A stretch of 64,000 nucleotides of DNA from Streptomyces griseofuscus (GCF_014673495.1 NZ_CP051006.1:5332001-5396000); one strand, 5' to 3'; positions 1 to 10,439 are shown, counted from the stretch's first letter. The notes: generated by a model not told the origin, from the sequence alone. A program made the numbers and translations.

Positions 1-379
1 CCGTGATCCGGCCGCCGTGCAGCAGATGCACCCCGCCCGCGTCCGGGCCCGCCACCACATGCAGCTGCGTGGGCGCGTCGTCCAGTTCGGGATGCGGTTC
101 GGCGGCCAGGGGCGCGCCCAGGGCCAGTACGGCGCCGTCGACCAGCGGTGGCTCCCCGAGCACGGCGCGACGCGGATCCAGCCGCTCAGCACCGGCGTAG
201 AGCACGACCGCCGCGCCCCCGGTGTCGCGGCCCGCGCCCTCCCCGGTGACCGCTCCGGCCAGCGCGGACGCGACCGCGGCGAGGTCGGTGCCCACGGGCG
301 CCGTGACCAGCACATCCCGGCTCGCGCCTCGCTGTGGGGGCGGGCCCGGCGGGTCTACGACGGTCAGCCGGATCTGCAT
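1..379 (-). CDS. FHA/FtsK-type ATPase, N-terminal fragment
   Basis: The reading frame starts at the ATG complementary to 377-379 and runs off the left edge, giving about 126 residues. The start MQIRLTVVDP and the later TQLHVVAGPDAGGVHLLHGG resemble the N-terminus of large Streptomyces proteins that carry an FHA domain followed by FtsK/SpoIIIE-type ATPase domains. The GPDAGGVHLL stretch looks like the first strands of the FHA fold. FHA domains bind phosphothreonine, and the gene is divergent from two Ser/Thr kinases, so a regulatory link is plausible but inferred. The ATPase part lies outside the window. Confidence 0.6.
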   Translation of the reverse strand, partial: MQIRLTVVDPPGPPPQRGASRDVLVTAPVGTDLAAVASALAGAVTGEGAGRDTGGAAVVLYAGAERLDPRRAVLGEPPLVDGAVLALGAPLAAEPHPELDDAPTQLHVVAGPDAGGVHLLHGGRIT

Positions 380-795
380 CGGCGTCAGCGGTCCCTTCTG
401 CGCGGGTCTGCGCGGGCGCGGACTACCCCCCACCCCACATGAGCACGTCGGCCAGTACGGGGAGCATCCTCGCACCTGCCGCCGACACCGTGCCCGCCAC
501 CCGGTGCGAAGTGATCTTGATTGGTCGGCTCTGACCCCAAAAGTGCCTGACATGGACCACGGCGGCGATCAGTTGAGATCGGTCACGTCCCCTCTTATGG
601 CGGCTTCCGTACCCTCCGATGGCTGCTTCCGGCTGCTTCCGTCCGGCTTCGGGCAACCGCGGACGAAAGACGCGCGTCTTTCCATCGAGCCTGCCCGGGA
701 ACGCTTACGTGGCGTCCCACGCGGCACCACTACAGTGGTTCGGAACATCCGGAATGCAGGCAAGCAGCATCAGCAAGCAGCAGGGAGCGCGTGAC
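380..795. other. Divergent intergenic region
   Basis: This is the 416-base spacer between the FHA/FtsK-type gene (minus) and the first kinase gene (plus). I see no convincing gene. A -10-like TACAGT lies at 731-736 inside the small inverted repeat CCACTACAGTGG, about 60 bases before the kinase start. No good -35 partner is visible. An in-frame ATG at 754 is a possible earlier kinase start, without a ribosome binding site. Confidence 0.4.
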
Positions 796-2499
<1,704 letters not shown>

Positions 2500-2611
2500 T
2501 CCGTGGGGTAGTGGATTTGTCGACATCTGACGGGTGATTTCCGCCTCCACGGTGAAGGTTGGCTCCCCGGACGCGTAGTTTTAACGACAACACGCGTCTG
2601 TAGGAGCAGTC

Positions 2612-3844
2612 TTGGCACGGAAGATCGGCAGCCGGTACACCGCGCACCAGATCCTGGGGCGGGGCAGCGCCGGCACGGTGTGGCTGGGCGAGGGGCCCGA
2701 GGGACCCGTCGCGATCAAGCTGCTGCGGGAGGACCTCGCCTCGGACCAGGAGCTGGTCGGGCGCTTCGTCCAGGAGCGCACCGCGCTGCTCGGGCTGGAG
2801 CACCCGCACATCGTCACCGTGCGCGACCTCGTCGTCGACGGCAATGACCTGGCCCTGGTGATGGACCTGGTGCGTGGCACCGATCTGCGCACCCGCCTGG
2901 AGCGGGAGCGCAGGCTGGCGCCCGAGGCCGCGGTGGCGATCACCGCCGATGTCGCGGACGCGCTGGCCGCGGCGCACGCGGCGGGGGTCGTGCACCGGGA
3001 CGTCAAGCCGGAGAACGTACTGCTCGACATGCAGGGACCGCTCGGCCCCGGCGGGGCGCATCCGGCGCTGCTGACCGACTTCGGGGTGGCCAAGCTGATC
3101 GACGCGCCCCGGCGGACCCGCGCCACGAAGATCATCGGTACACCGGACTATCTGGCCCCGGAGATCGTCGAGGGGCTGCCCCCGCGGGCCTCCGTGGACA
3201 TCTACGCGCTGGCCACGGTGCTCTACGAGCTGCTGGCGGGTTTCACGCCGTTCGGCGGCGGCCACCCGGGCGCGGTGCTGCGCCGCCATGTCACCGAGAC
3301 GGTGGTCCCCCTCCCCGGCATCCCCGAGGAGCTGTGGCAGCTGATCGTGCAGTGCCTCGCCAAGGCGCCCGCGTCCCGGCTGCGGGCCTCCGAGCTGGCG
3401 GCGCGGCTGCGGGAGCAGCTGCCCACACTGGCCGGGCTGCCGCCGCTGGACGTGGACGAGCCGGACCTCTCGGAGGAGGCGGCCGAGGAGGAACCGGCGA
3501 CGCCCGCGCCCCCGGCGGGCGGTGAGCCGGTACGACGACGGGGCGCGGTCTCCCTCGTCCAGGGCTCCCGGCCCGACTCCAACCGCGACACGCACACGTC
3601 GATGCGGGTGCCCGCGCCCGACGAGCTGGCCGGCGGCGCGCACGGCACGGCCCGGGCACCGCGCTCCGCGGGAGCCCCCCGGCCGGGCTCGGCGAAGCAC
3701 CGCGCGGCGGTACGGCGGCGGCGGATCACCCTGGGAGTGGCGGGCGTGGCCGTGGCCGCCCTGGTGTCGGCCGGCGCGTGGTGGGCCACCTCGGACTCCC
3801 CGCAGGACACTCCGCCCCCGGCCTCGACATCCTCGACCCCCTGA
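2612..3844 (+). CDS. pkaB: Ser/Thr protein kinase (PkaB-like)
   Basis: Kinase of 410 residues starting at TTG 2612, chosen because TAGGAG lies 5-10 bases upstream and the frame begins MARKIGSRYTAHQILGRG. It has the G-loop GRGSAGTV, ATP lysine K36, catalytic D130 in HRDVKPENVLL, D156 in DFG, and APE in YLAPEIVEG. A basic stretch (RRRR) precedes a membrane segment near residues 372-392, followed by a short Pro/Ser/Thr tail. The domain is closely related to the kinase upstream, so the pair probably arose by duplication. The 112-base spacer allows separate or shared transcription. Confidence 0.9.
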   Translation: MARKIGSRYTAHQILGRGSAGTVWLGEGPEGPVAIKLLREDLASDQELVGRFVQERTALLGLEHPHIVTVRDLVVDGNDLALVMDLVRGTDLRTRLERERRLAPEAAVAITADVADALAAAHAAGVVHRDVKPENVLLDMQGPLGPGGAHPALLTDFGVAKLIDAPRRTRATKIIGTPDYLAPEIVEGLPPRASVDIYALATVLYELLAGFTPFGGGHPGAVLRRHVTETVVPLPGIPEELWQLIVQCLAKAPASRLRASELAARLREQLPTLAGLPPLDVDEPDLSEEAAEEEPATPAPPAGGEPVRRRGAVSLVQGSRPDSNRDTHTSMRVPAPDELAGGAHGTARAPRSAGAPRPGSAKHRAAVRRRRITLGVAGVAVAALVSAGAWWATSDSPQDTPPPASTSSTP

Positions 3845-3992
3845 CCCGCCCGCCCCGTCGTCCCCGCCCCGCACGAGGCACCCGGCATGCCCGCCCTTCC
3901 CGCTCGCCCACCGAGACGGGTGGACGGGTGGGCGAGACCCGGCCAGGAGCAGCGCGGCGGAGGTCGCTTGCCACAGCCGTTACGCTTGAACC

Positions 3993-5099
3993 GTGGCAGT
4001 CGTCGATGTATCCGAAGAGCTGAAGTCCCTCTCCTCGACCATGGAGTCGATCGAGGCCGTCCTGGACCTCGACAAGCTGAGGGCAGATATCGCCGCGCTT
4101 GAGGAGCAGGCGGCGGTCCCGTCCCTGTGGGACAACCCGGACGAGGCGCAGAAGATCACCAGCAAGCTCTCCCACCTCCAGGCCGAGGTCAGGAAGGCGG
4201 AGGCGCTGCGCGGTCGCATCGACGACCTCTCGGTCCTCTTCGAGATGGCCGAGGAGGAGGACGACCCGGACACCCGCGCCGAGGCCGAGTCCGAGCTGGC
4301 CGCCGTACGCAAGGCGCTGGACGAGATGGAGGTCCGTACCCTCCTGTCCGGCGAGTACGACTCCCGCGAGGCCCTGGTCAACATCCGCGCCGAGGCCGGT
4401 GGCGTCGACGCCGCCGACTTCGCCGAGAAGCTCCAGCGGATGTACCTGCGCTGGGCCGAGCAGCGCGGTTACAAGACGGAGCTCATCGAGACGTCGTACG
4501 CCGAAGAGGCCGGCATCAAGTCGACCACCTTCTCCGTGCAGGCGCCGTACGCCTACGGCACCCTCTCCGTCGAGCAGGGCACCCACCGCCTGGTGCGCAT
4601 CTCGCCCTTCGACAACCAGGGCCGCCGCCAGACGTCCTTCGCCGGTGTCGAGGTGCTGCCCGTGGTCGAGCAGTCCGACCACGTGGAGATCGACGAGTCC
4701 GAGCTGCGCATCGACGTCTACCGCTCCTCCGGCCCCGGCGGCCAGGGCGTCAACACGACCGACTCCGCGGTCCGCATCACCCACCTGCCCACCGGCATCG
4801 TGGTCTCCTGCCAGAACGAGCGGTCGCAGATCCAGAACCGCGCCACCGCGATGAACGTCCTCCAGGCCAAGCTGCTGGAGCGCCGCCGCCAGGAGGAGCA
4901 GGCCAAGATGGACGCCCTCAAGGGCGACGGCGGCAACTCCTGGGGCAACCAGATGCGTTCGTACGTGCTCCACCCGTACCAGATGGTCAAGGACCTGCGT
5001 ACCGAGCACGAGGTCGGCAACCCCGAGGCCGTCTTCAACGGTGAGATCGACGGTTTCCTGGAGGCCGGCATTCGCTGGCGCAAGCAGCAGGAGAAGTAA
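3993..5099 (+). CDS. prfB: Peptide chain release factor 2
   Basis: RF2 reads UGA and UAA stop codons and triggers peptide release on the ribosome. The 368-residue protein has the recognition motif SPF (RISPFDNQGRR) and the catalytic GGQ at residues 249-251. The frame is continuous: the internal stop and slippery site that autoregulate RF2 by +1 frameshifting in E. coli are absent. The GTG start has no Shine-Dalgarno sequence, but TACGCT (3981-3986) lies 6 bases upstream, which is the layout of a leaderless transcript. Confidence 0.97.
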   Translation: MAVVDVSEELKSLSSTMESIEAVLDLDKLRADIAALEEQAAVPSLWDNPDEAQKITSKLSHLQAEVRKAEALRGRIDDLSVLFEMAEEEDDPDTRAEAESELAAVRKALDEMEVRTLLSGEYDSREALVNIRAEAGGVDAADFAEKLQRMYLRWAEQRGYKTELIETSYAEEAGIKSTTFSVQAPYAYGTLSVEQGTHRLVRISPFDNQGRRQTSFAGVEVLPVVEQSDHVEIDESELRIDVYRSSGPGGQGVNTTDSAVRITHLPTGIVVSCQNERSQIQNRATAMNVLQAKLLERRRQEEQAKMDALKGDGGNSWGNQMRSYVLHPYQMVKDLRTEHEVGNPEAVFNGEIDGFLEAGIRWRKQQEK

Positions 5100-5112
5100 G
5101 TTTGTCGACATG

Positions 5113-5147
5113 ACAACTGCCGCCCGTGTGGCGGCAGTTGTTGTTTT
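5113..5147 (+). terminator. Rho-independent terminator after prfB
   Basis: The 11-base arms CAACTGCCGCC (5114-5124) and GGCGGCAGTTG (5130-5140) pair perfectly around a CGTGT loop and are followed by TTGTTTTG. This closes the prfB transcript. Confidence 0.85.
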
Positions 5148-5405
5148 GTCCGGCTTTTACGTCACAGTCACACGTTTCAAATCCCCTTGAATCCCCTCCG
5201 GTTCGGGCAAAGCGAATAGAACGCCCTTGACGTTGCTTTGAAAAATCGGAAGGGTGAGCGCGGCATGCGTGTATCTGGGGTGCATGTGAACCGGGGGTGC
5301 CGAATCGCTCGACCTTGATTCGGGCTTCGCCGGCTGCCTCCGTCGATCACTGCCAGCCCCACTGCGCGGCCTCATTGACGAACAGCTACTGGGGGTAGCA
5401 ACCAT
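5148..5405. other. Leader region of the wall-protein gene
   Basis: About 260 bases of comparatively AT-rich sequence between the prfB terminator and the LAETG protein. It presumably holds a promoter and a long 5' leader. I find no ORF with a credible start and no clear -35/-10 pair. Confidence 0.3.
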
Positions 5406-6314
5406 ATGACGAAGAAGACGCGGATCCGGGTCGCGCGGATAGCCGCGGGCGCCGTGATCGCGGCCGGTGCGTCGCTGACCGCCGCCGGTGCGGCCTCCGC
5501 CCTGGACCTCAATGTCCAGGCGGGCCCGATCAGCCTCGGTGCGAGTGTCGACGGCCAGAACGACGGTGGCGACACCGATGGCGGCTGCCCGATCGGCATC
5601 TGCACCGACGGCGGCAACGACACCACGGGTGGCGACCAGACCACCGGTGGCGACACCACCACGACCGGCGGTGACCAGACCACCGGTGGGGACACCACCA
5701 CGACCGGTGGCGACCAGACCACCGGCGGGGACACCACCACCACGGGCGGCGACCAGACCACCGGTGGCGACACCACCACGACCGGCGGTGACCAGACCAC
5801 CGGCGGGGACACCACCACGACCGGTGGCGACCAGACCACCGGCGGCGACACCACCACCACCACCACGGGTGGCGACCAGACCACCGGCGGCAACGGCAAC
5901 ACCGGTGGCAACGGCAACTCTGGTGGCAACGGCAGCACCGGCGGCAACGGCAACACCGGTGGCCAGGGCAACTCCGGTGGCAACGGCACCGGCGGCGGCA
6001 ACAGCGGCGGCAACGGCGGTGGCGGTCACCACGGCGGCGGCACCGGTGGCGGTTCCGGCACCGGCGGCAACGGCACCGGTGGCGACAGCCCCCAGGGCGG
6101 CGGCAATGACAACGCCACCCAGGAGGAGGGCTCCTCGGCCCTCACCGACACCGGGTCGGACAACCCGCAGCCGCAGACCGGTGGCAAGCAGCTCGCCGAG
6201 ACCGGTGCCGGGCAGACCTCGTTCCTGATCATCGGCGCCGCGACGATGATCGCCGGCGGTATCGGCTTCCGCGTCCTGCCGCGCCTGGCGGGCCGGGGCG
6301 GCGCGGCCGCCTGA
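5406..6314 (+). CDS. LAETG-anchored repeat-rich cell-wall protein
   Basis: Secreted protein of 302 residues. A Sec-type signal peptide covers about 1-35 (basic MTKKTRIR, then an Ala-rich core ending ASA). The middle is a tandem run of the 13-residue unit GGDQTTGGDTTTT, about six copies at roughly residues 76-160. Gly/Asn-rich TGGNGN-type repeats follow, to about 240. The C-terminus has LAETG, a hydrophobic segment and basic residues, which is a class E-type sortase substrate of the LAXTG form. A structural surface role is inferred; the repeats show no enzymatic motif. GGGGT precedes the ATG. Confidence 0.8.
   Translation: MTKKTRIRVARIAAGAVIAAGASLTAAGAASALDLNVQAGPISLGASVDGQNDGGDTDGGCPIGICTDGGNDTTGGDQTTGGDTTTTGGDQTTGGDTTTTGGDQTTGGDTTTTGGDQTTGGDTTTTGGDQTTGGDTTTTGGDQTTGGDTTTTTTGGDQTTGGNGNTGGNGNSGGNGSTGGNGNTGGQGNSGGNGTGGGNSGGNGGGGHHGGGTGGGSGTGGNGTGGDSPQGGGNDNATQEEGSSALTDTGSDNPQPQTGGKQLAETGAGQTSFLIIGAATMIAGGIGFRVLPRLAGRGGAAA
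5628..5890 (+). repeat. In-frame 39-bp tandem repeats
   Basis: Near-identical units encode GGDQTTGGDTTTT about six times, with synonymous differences between copies (CACGACC versus CACCACG). The last unit is expanded to six Thr. Because the array preserves frame and composition it is coding, not a CRISPR array. Length variation between strains is likely. Confidence 0.85.
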
Positions 6315-6347
6315 CGGTAGCCGCCCGCGTACCCGGCGTACGCACAA

Positions 6348-6374
6348 GGGCCCGGAGCTTCCGCTCCGGGCCCT
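6348..6374. terminator. Terminator hairpin between convergent genes
   Basis: The perfect 10-base arms GGGCCCGGAG (6348-6357) and CTCCGGGCCC (6364-6373) surround a CTTCCG loop, between the wall-protein gene and the converging zinc-ribbon gene. Only weak T-runs flank it. Confidence 0.7.
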
Positions 6375-6443
6375 GACGTGTTTCTGGGGTTTTTCTCGGC
6401 CGCCTCTTACGCGACCGTCTCTTACCTGGCCGGGCTCACGGGG

Positions 6444-6635
6444 TCAGGCGGTCTGGTGGGCCAGCAGCACCACCGCGGCGATCAGCACCGCCAGCAGCGC
6501 GATCAGCGCCATGGGGTTGATCCCGCCCAGGAAGCCCTCCTGCTGGAGACGCTCGCGGTTGGCACGGCACACCGGGCACCGGCCCTCGCTCACGGGCGCC
6601 GCGCAGTTCGCGCACACCAACCGGTCGTACGTCAT
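6444..6635 (-). CDS. Zinc-ribbon single-pass membrane miniprotein
   Basis: A 63-residue protein. Residues 8-22 hold two CxxC pairs (CANC and CPVC), the pattern of a zinc ribbon, and a hydrophobic helix covers about 41-60 (MALIALLAVLIAAVVLLAH). The start ATG has an excellent GAGGAGG site 9 bases upstream on the minus strand. A GGGAAC-N18-GTT motif lies about 40 bases upstream, suggesting SigR control. The function is unknown; a redox- or metal-responsive role is only a guess. Confidence 0.75.
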   Translation of the reverse strand: MTYDRLVCANCAAPVSEGRCPVCRANRERLQQEGFLGGINPMALIALLAVLIAAVVLLAHQTA

Positions 6636-6673
6636 GCGCTCGCCCTCCTCGCACCGGCCGTATCACTTCGTAC

Positions 6674-6700
6674 AACGCTCACAGGAACGCGAACGTTCCC
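6674..6700 (-). promoter_or_regulatory. SigR-type promoter motif
   Basis: On the minus strand GGGAAC (6700-6695) is followed by exactly 18 bases and GTT (6676-6674). The SigR consensus is GGAAT-N18-GTT, and C for T at the last -35 position is a known kind of variant. It points at the zinc-ribbon gene starting at 6635. Confidence 0.5.
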
Positions 6701-6862
6701 CTCCCACTGTGCCAGTTTCCACCGCACCGTGCGCGGGGCCCCTGCCGCGGCGGCCGGTGCAAAAGCGTACAAGTCTTGCCCAACCTCTGCCTGCGCCTGC
6801 GCTTGCGCACCCGGTTCGCGTATGGTCACGCTCATCTACCCCCGGCGACCCGTGGTGCATCC

Positions 6863-7552
6863 GTGATCCGATTCGACAATGTCTCCAAGGTCTACCCCAA
6901 GCAGACCCGTCCCGCACTCAGGGATGTCTCACTGGAAGTGGAAAAGGGCGAGTTCGTCTTCCTCGTGGGGTCCTCCGGCTCCGGAAAGTCCACCTTCCTG
7001 AGGCTGGTCCTCCGTGAGGAGCGGTGCAGCCACGGCCAGGTGCACGTGCTGGGCAAGGACCTCGCCCGCCTCTCCAACTGGAAGGTGCCGCAGATGCGCC
7101 GCCAGCTGGGGACCGTGTTCCAGGACTTCCGCCTGCTGCCCAACAAGACGGTCGCGGAGAACGTGGCCTTCGCGCAGGAGGTGATCGGCAAGTCCCGCGG
7201 CGAGATCCGCAAGTCCGTGCCCCAGGTGCTCGACCTCGTCGGCCTCGGCGGCAAGGAGGACCGGATGCCCGGCGAGCTGTCCGGCGGTGAGCAGCAGCGC
7301 GTGGCCATCGCGCGCGCGTTCGTCAACCGGCCCAAGCTGCTGATCGCCGACGAGCCCACCGGTAACCTCGACCCGCAGACCTCCGTCGGCATCATGAAGC
7401 TGCTCGACCGGATCAACCGGACGGGCACCACCGTCATCATGGCGACGCACGACCAGAACATCGTGGACCAGATGCGCAAGCGCGTCATCGAGCTGGAGAA
7501 GGGCCGCCTCGTCCGCGACCAGACCCGCGGCGTCTACGGCTACCAGCACTGA
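6863..7552 (+). CDS. ftsE: Cell-division ABC transporter ATPase FtsE
   Basis: A 229-residue ATPase that works with FtsX to control peptidoglycan hydrolases at the division site. Walker A is GSSGSGKS (36-43), the signature is LSGGEQQRVAIARA, and Walker B is LLIADEPTGNLD. It starts at GTG 6863 (MIRFDNVSKVYP); the ribosome binding site is weak. TATGGT at about 6820 could be a -10 box. ftsX follows after 43 bases, so the two are one operon. Confidence 0.95.
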   Translation: MIRFDNVSKVYPKQTRPALRDVSLEVEKGEFVFLVGSSGSGKSTFLRLVLREERCSHGQVHVLGKDLARLSNWKVPQMRRQLGTVFQDFRLLPNKTVAENVAFAQEVIGKSRGEIRKSVPQVLDLVGLGGKEDRMPGELSGGEQQRVAIARAFVNRPKLLIADEPTGNLDPQTSVGIMKLLDRINRTGTTVIMATHDQNIVDQMRKRVIELEKGRLVRDQTRGVYGYQH

Positions 7553-7595
7553 CCTCGCGCCCCAGTTCGTCCACGGAAAGGCACAACCCGACGCC

Positions 7596-8513
7596 ATGCG
7601 CCCCCAGTTCGTCCTGTCGGAGATCGGTGTCGGTCTCCGCCGCAATCTGACGATGACCTTCGCGGTCATCGTCTCCGTCGCCCTGTCCCTGGCCCTCTTC
7701 GGCGGCTCCCTGCTGATGAGCGACCAGGTGAGCACCATGAAGGGCTACTGGTACGACAAGGTGAACGTCTCGATCTTCCTGTGCAACAAGCACGACGCCG
7801 AGCAGGACGTGCACTGCGCCAAGGGCGCGGTCACCGAGGACCAGAAGAAGCAGATCCTCTCTGACCTGCAGAAGATGCCGATCGTCGAGAAGGTGTCGTA
7901 CGAGTCGCAGGACCAGGCGTACAAGCACTACAAGGAGCAGTTCGGCAACTCCCCGCTGGCCGGCTCGCTGACGCCGGACCAGATGCAGGAGTCGTACCGG
8001 ATCAAGCTCAAGGACCCGCAGAAGTACCAGGTGGTCGCGACCGCGTTCAACGGCCGGGACGGCGTGCAGTCGGTGCAGGACCAGAAGGGCATCCTGGACA
8101 ACCTCTTCCAGCTGCTCAACCTGATGAACCGCGGCGCGCTCGGCGTGATGGCGCTCATGCTGTTCGTGGCGCTGCTGCTGATCGTCAACACCGTGCGTGT
8201 GTCGGCGTTCAGCCGTCGGCGTGAGACCGGGATCATGCGCCTGGTCGGCGCCTCCGGTTTCTACATCCAGGCGCCGTTCATCGCCGAGGCCGCGGTCGCC
8301 GGGCTCATCGGCGGTGGTCTGGCCTGCGTCTTCCTGGTGGTCGGCCGGTACTTCACCATTGACCACGGCATGGACCTCTCGCACAAGCTGACGCTGATCA
8401 ACTTCGTCGGCTGGGACTCGGTGCTGACCAAGCTGCCGCTGATCCTCGCGACCAGTGTGCTGATGCCGGCCCTGGCGGCGTTCTTCGCGTTGCGCAAGTA
8501 CCTGAAGGTGTGA
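7596..8513 (+). CDS. ftsX: Cell-division ABC transporter permease FtsX
   Basis: Membrane partner of FtsE, 305 residues. One N-terminal membrane helix (about 22-44) is followed by an extracellular domain of about 130 residues, then three helices from about 180 to the end. This is the usual FtsX topology. The extracellular part contains two Cys (FLCNKHDAEQDVHCAK) that could form a disulfide. AAAGG lies 14 bases before the ATG. Confidence 0.95.
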   Translation: MRPQFVLSEIGVGLRRNLTMTFAVIVSVALSLALFGGSLLMSDQVSTMKGYWYDKVNVSIFLCNKHDAEQDVHCAKGAVTEDQKKQILSDLQKMPIVEKVSYESQDQAYKHYKEQFGNSPLAGSLTPDQMQESYRIKLKDPQKYQVVATAFNGRDGVQSVQDQKGILDNLFQLLNLMNRGALGVMALMLFVALLLIVNTVRVSAFSRRRETGIMRLVGASGFYIQAPFIAEAAVAGLIGGGLACVFLVVGRYFTIDHGMDLSHKLTLINFVGWDSVLTKLPLILATSVLMPALAAFFALRKYLKV

Positions 8514-8580
8514 CGCAAACCAAGACGGCGGGCGGGGCAACGGGCCGTGACAGGAGGCCCGTTGTCCTAGACTCACCGCC

Positions 8581-9747
8581 ATGTCCGGCCGAGACCCGCT
8601 CTGTCCGCCTCGGCGCGCCCGTCAAGGGGCCGCGCTGACCTTGGTCTTCGCCGGAGTCCTCGCCGCCGGAGCGGTCACCGGGGCCTTCCCGGACCCCGAC
8701 CATCCGGCCCGCCGTACGACGACGGTGCCCGTGGGCGCCGTCCGCAAGGAGGACGTACGGGAGGCCGCCGCCCGCGCGATGGCCGACGGCACGTCCCCGA
8801 TGGAGGCCGCCGAGCGGGCCGTCAGCCGCAGCGGCGACCGCTGGGGCGCCGTCTACTCCGAGGGCGACTACCAGGAGTTCCAGGACTCCCTCGACGGCCG
8901 CTACACCGGCGTCGGACTCTCCGCGGCGCGCGAACAGGACGGCCGTATCGAGGTCACCGGGGTGCGGCCGGGCTCGCCCGCCGCCGCGGCCGGCATCCGC
9001 ACCGGCGACCGGCTGCGCAGCGTCGACGGCGCCAGCGCGGACGGCCTCCCGGTCACCGAGGTGGTCTCCCGGCTGCGCGGCGACGCCGACGACGCGCCCG
9101 CAGGGACGACCGTCACCCTCGGCCTCCAGCGCGGCACCCGCGCCTGGTCCGAGACCCTGCGCCGGGCGACCCTGACGACCGACTCGGTCAGCGTCCGCCG
9201 GCTGTCGGCACGGGCCACCCTGATCAGGATCGCCGCCTTCACCAAGGGCACCGGCGCCCAGGTCCGCGAGGCGCTGCGGACCGCCCCGCCCGGCGACGGG
9301 ATCGTGCTGGACCTGCGCGGCAACTCCGGCGGCCTGGTCGCCGAGGCCGTGGCCACCGCCTCCGCCTTCCTCGACGGCGGCCTGGTCGCCACCTATGACG
9401 TCGACGGCGCCCCGCGCGCCCTGCACGCCACCTCCGGCGGGGACACCGCCCGCCCCCTGGTCGCCCTGGTCGACGGCGGCACCATGAGCGCGGCCGAGCT
9501 GCTCACCGGCGCCCTCCAGGACCGGGGCCGCGCGGTGGTGATCGGCTCCCGCACCTTCGGCAAGGGCTCCATCCAGATGCCGACGAGCCTCCCGGACGGC
9601 TCGGTGGCCGAGCTGACCGTGGGCCACTACCGCACCCCTTCCGGGCACGCGGTCGACGGCCGGGGCATCACGCCCGACCTGGAGGCCGGGGACGGCGTGC
9701 TGCAACGCGCCGAGACCGTGCTCACCGGCCTGGGCGACGCCGAATAA
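8581..9747 (+). CDS. S41 C-terminal processing protease with PDZ domain
   Basis: Carboxyl-terminal processing protease of 388 residues. An N-terminal membrane or signal segment covers about 18-36 and a PDZ domain about 100-180. The catalytic dyad is S303 (GGTMSAAEL) and K328 (TFGKGSIQ). It acts outside the membrane on protein C-termini. Placement after ftsEX suggests a role in envelope remodelling. TAGACT (8568-8573) lies 7 bases before the ATG with no ribosome binding site for this start, so the transcript is probably leaderless. Confidence 0.9.
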   Translation: MSGRDPLCPPRRARQGAALTLVFAGVLAAGAVTGAFPDPDHPARRTTTVPVGAVRKEDVREAAARAMADGTSPMEAAERAVSRSGDRWGAVYSEGDYQEFQDSLDGRYTGVGLSAAREQDGRIEVTGVRPGSPAAAAGIRTGDRLRSVDGASADGLPVTEVVSRLRGDADDAPAGTTVTLGLQRGTRAWSETLRRATLTTDSVSVRRLSARATLIRIAAFTKGTGAQVREALRTAPPGDGIVLDLRGNSGGLVAEAVATASAFLDGGLVATYDVDGAPRALHATSGGDTARPLVALVDGGTMSAAELLTGALQDRGRAVVIGSRTFGKGSIQMPTSLPDGSVAELTVGHYRTPSGHAVDGRGITPDLEAGDGVLQRAETVLTGLGDAE

Positions 9748-9780
9748 GGGCTGGCCCCGAGCCCCCCGCGTAGTGCGAAA

Positions 9781-10347
9781 ATGGACGGCACTATGAGCAA
9801 GGGAATGTACGTACCCAAGGAGTCCCAGCCCAAGCAGGGCGGCGGGGCGGGCAAGGCCAGGGACGGCGAGAAGGGCGGCAAGCGCAAGATCGTCGCCCAG
9901 AACAAGAAGGCCCGGCACGACTACGCGATCATCGACACCTACGAGGCCGGGATCGTGCTCACCGGCACCGAGGTCAAGTCGCTGCGCGAGGGCCGGACCT
10001 CGCTGACGGACGGCTTCGTCCACATCGACCGGGGTGAGGCGTGGCTGCACAACGCCCACATCCCCGAATACCACCAGGGCAGCTGGACCAACCACTCCGC
10101 GCGCCGCAAGCGCAAGCTGCTGCTGCACCGCGAGGAGATCGACAAGCTGGAGTCCAAGGCCCAGGAGACCGGTCACACCATCGTGCCGCTCGCCCTGTAC
10201 TTCCGGGACGGCCGCGCGAAGGCCGAGATCGCGCTCGCCCGGGGCAAGAAGGAGTACGACAAGCGGCAGACCCTGCGGGAGAAGCAGGACCGTCGGGAGT
10301 CGGACCGCGCCATCGCCGCGGCGAAGCGGAGGCAGCGCGGCGTGTAG
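9781..10347 (+). CDS. smpB: SsrA-binding protein SmpB
   Basis: Binds tmRNA and brings it to stalled ribosomes. The conserved core begins KIVAQNKKARHDYAI near residue 40 and ends with the basic DKRQTLREKQDRRESDRAI tail. The first ~38 residues are a Gly/Lys-rich extension. The start is uncertain: ATG 9781, 9793 and 9805 are all in frame and none has a good ribosome binding site. The tmRNA gene lies 92 bases downstream. Confidence 0.95.
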   Translation: MDGTMSKGMYVPKESQPKQGGGAGKARDGEKGGKRKIVAQNKKARHDYAIIDTYEAGIVLTGTEVKSLREGRTSLTDGFVHIDRGEAWLHNAHIPEYHQGSWTNHSARRKRKLLLHREEIDKLESKAQETGHTIVPLALYFRDGRAKAEIALARGKKEYDKRQTLREKQDRRESDRAIAAAKRRQRGV

Positions 10348-10350
10348 GGC

Positions 10351-10377
10351 GGGAATACGGTGGCACGGAGCCGCGTT
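10351..10377 (+). promoter_or_regulatory. SigR promoter of ssrA
   Basis: GGGAAT (10351-10356), 18 bases, then GTT (10375-10377) is an exact SigR consensus. It lies between smpB and ssrA. A second, housekeeping-like pair TGGCAC (10361-10366) and TACGAT (10385-10390) with 18-base spacing overlaps it. In S. coelicolor ssrA is reported as part of the SigR disulfide-stress regulon. Confidence 0.8.
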
Positions 10378-10439
10378 GTTCCCGTACGATGGCGGCAGCA
10401 TCGGACGTCAGCCCGGTGCGCACCTTGAAAAAACAACAT

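Noticed and set aside
3993..5099. Possible programmed frameshift in prfB
   Set aside because: The reading frame is continuous with no in-frame stop or slippery site.
5628..5890. Tandem repeats that could suggest a CRISPR array
   Set aside because: Units are in frame, encode a regular peptide repeat, lack unique spacers, and no cas genes are nearby.
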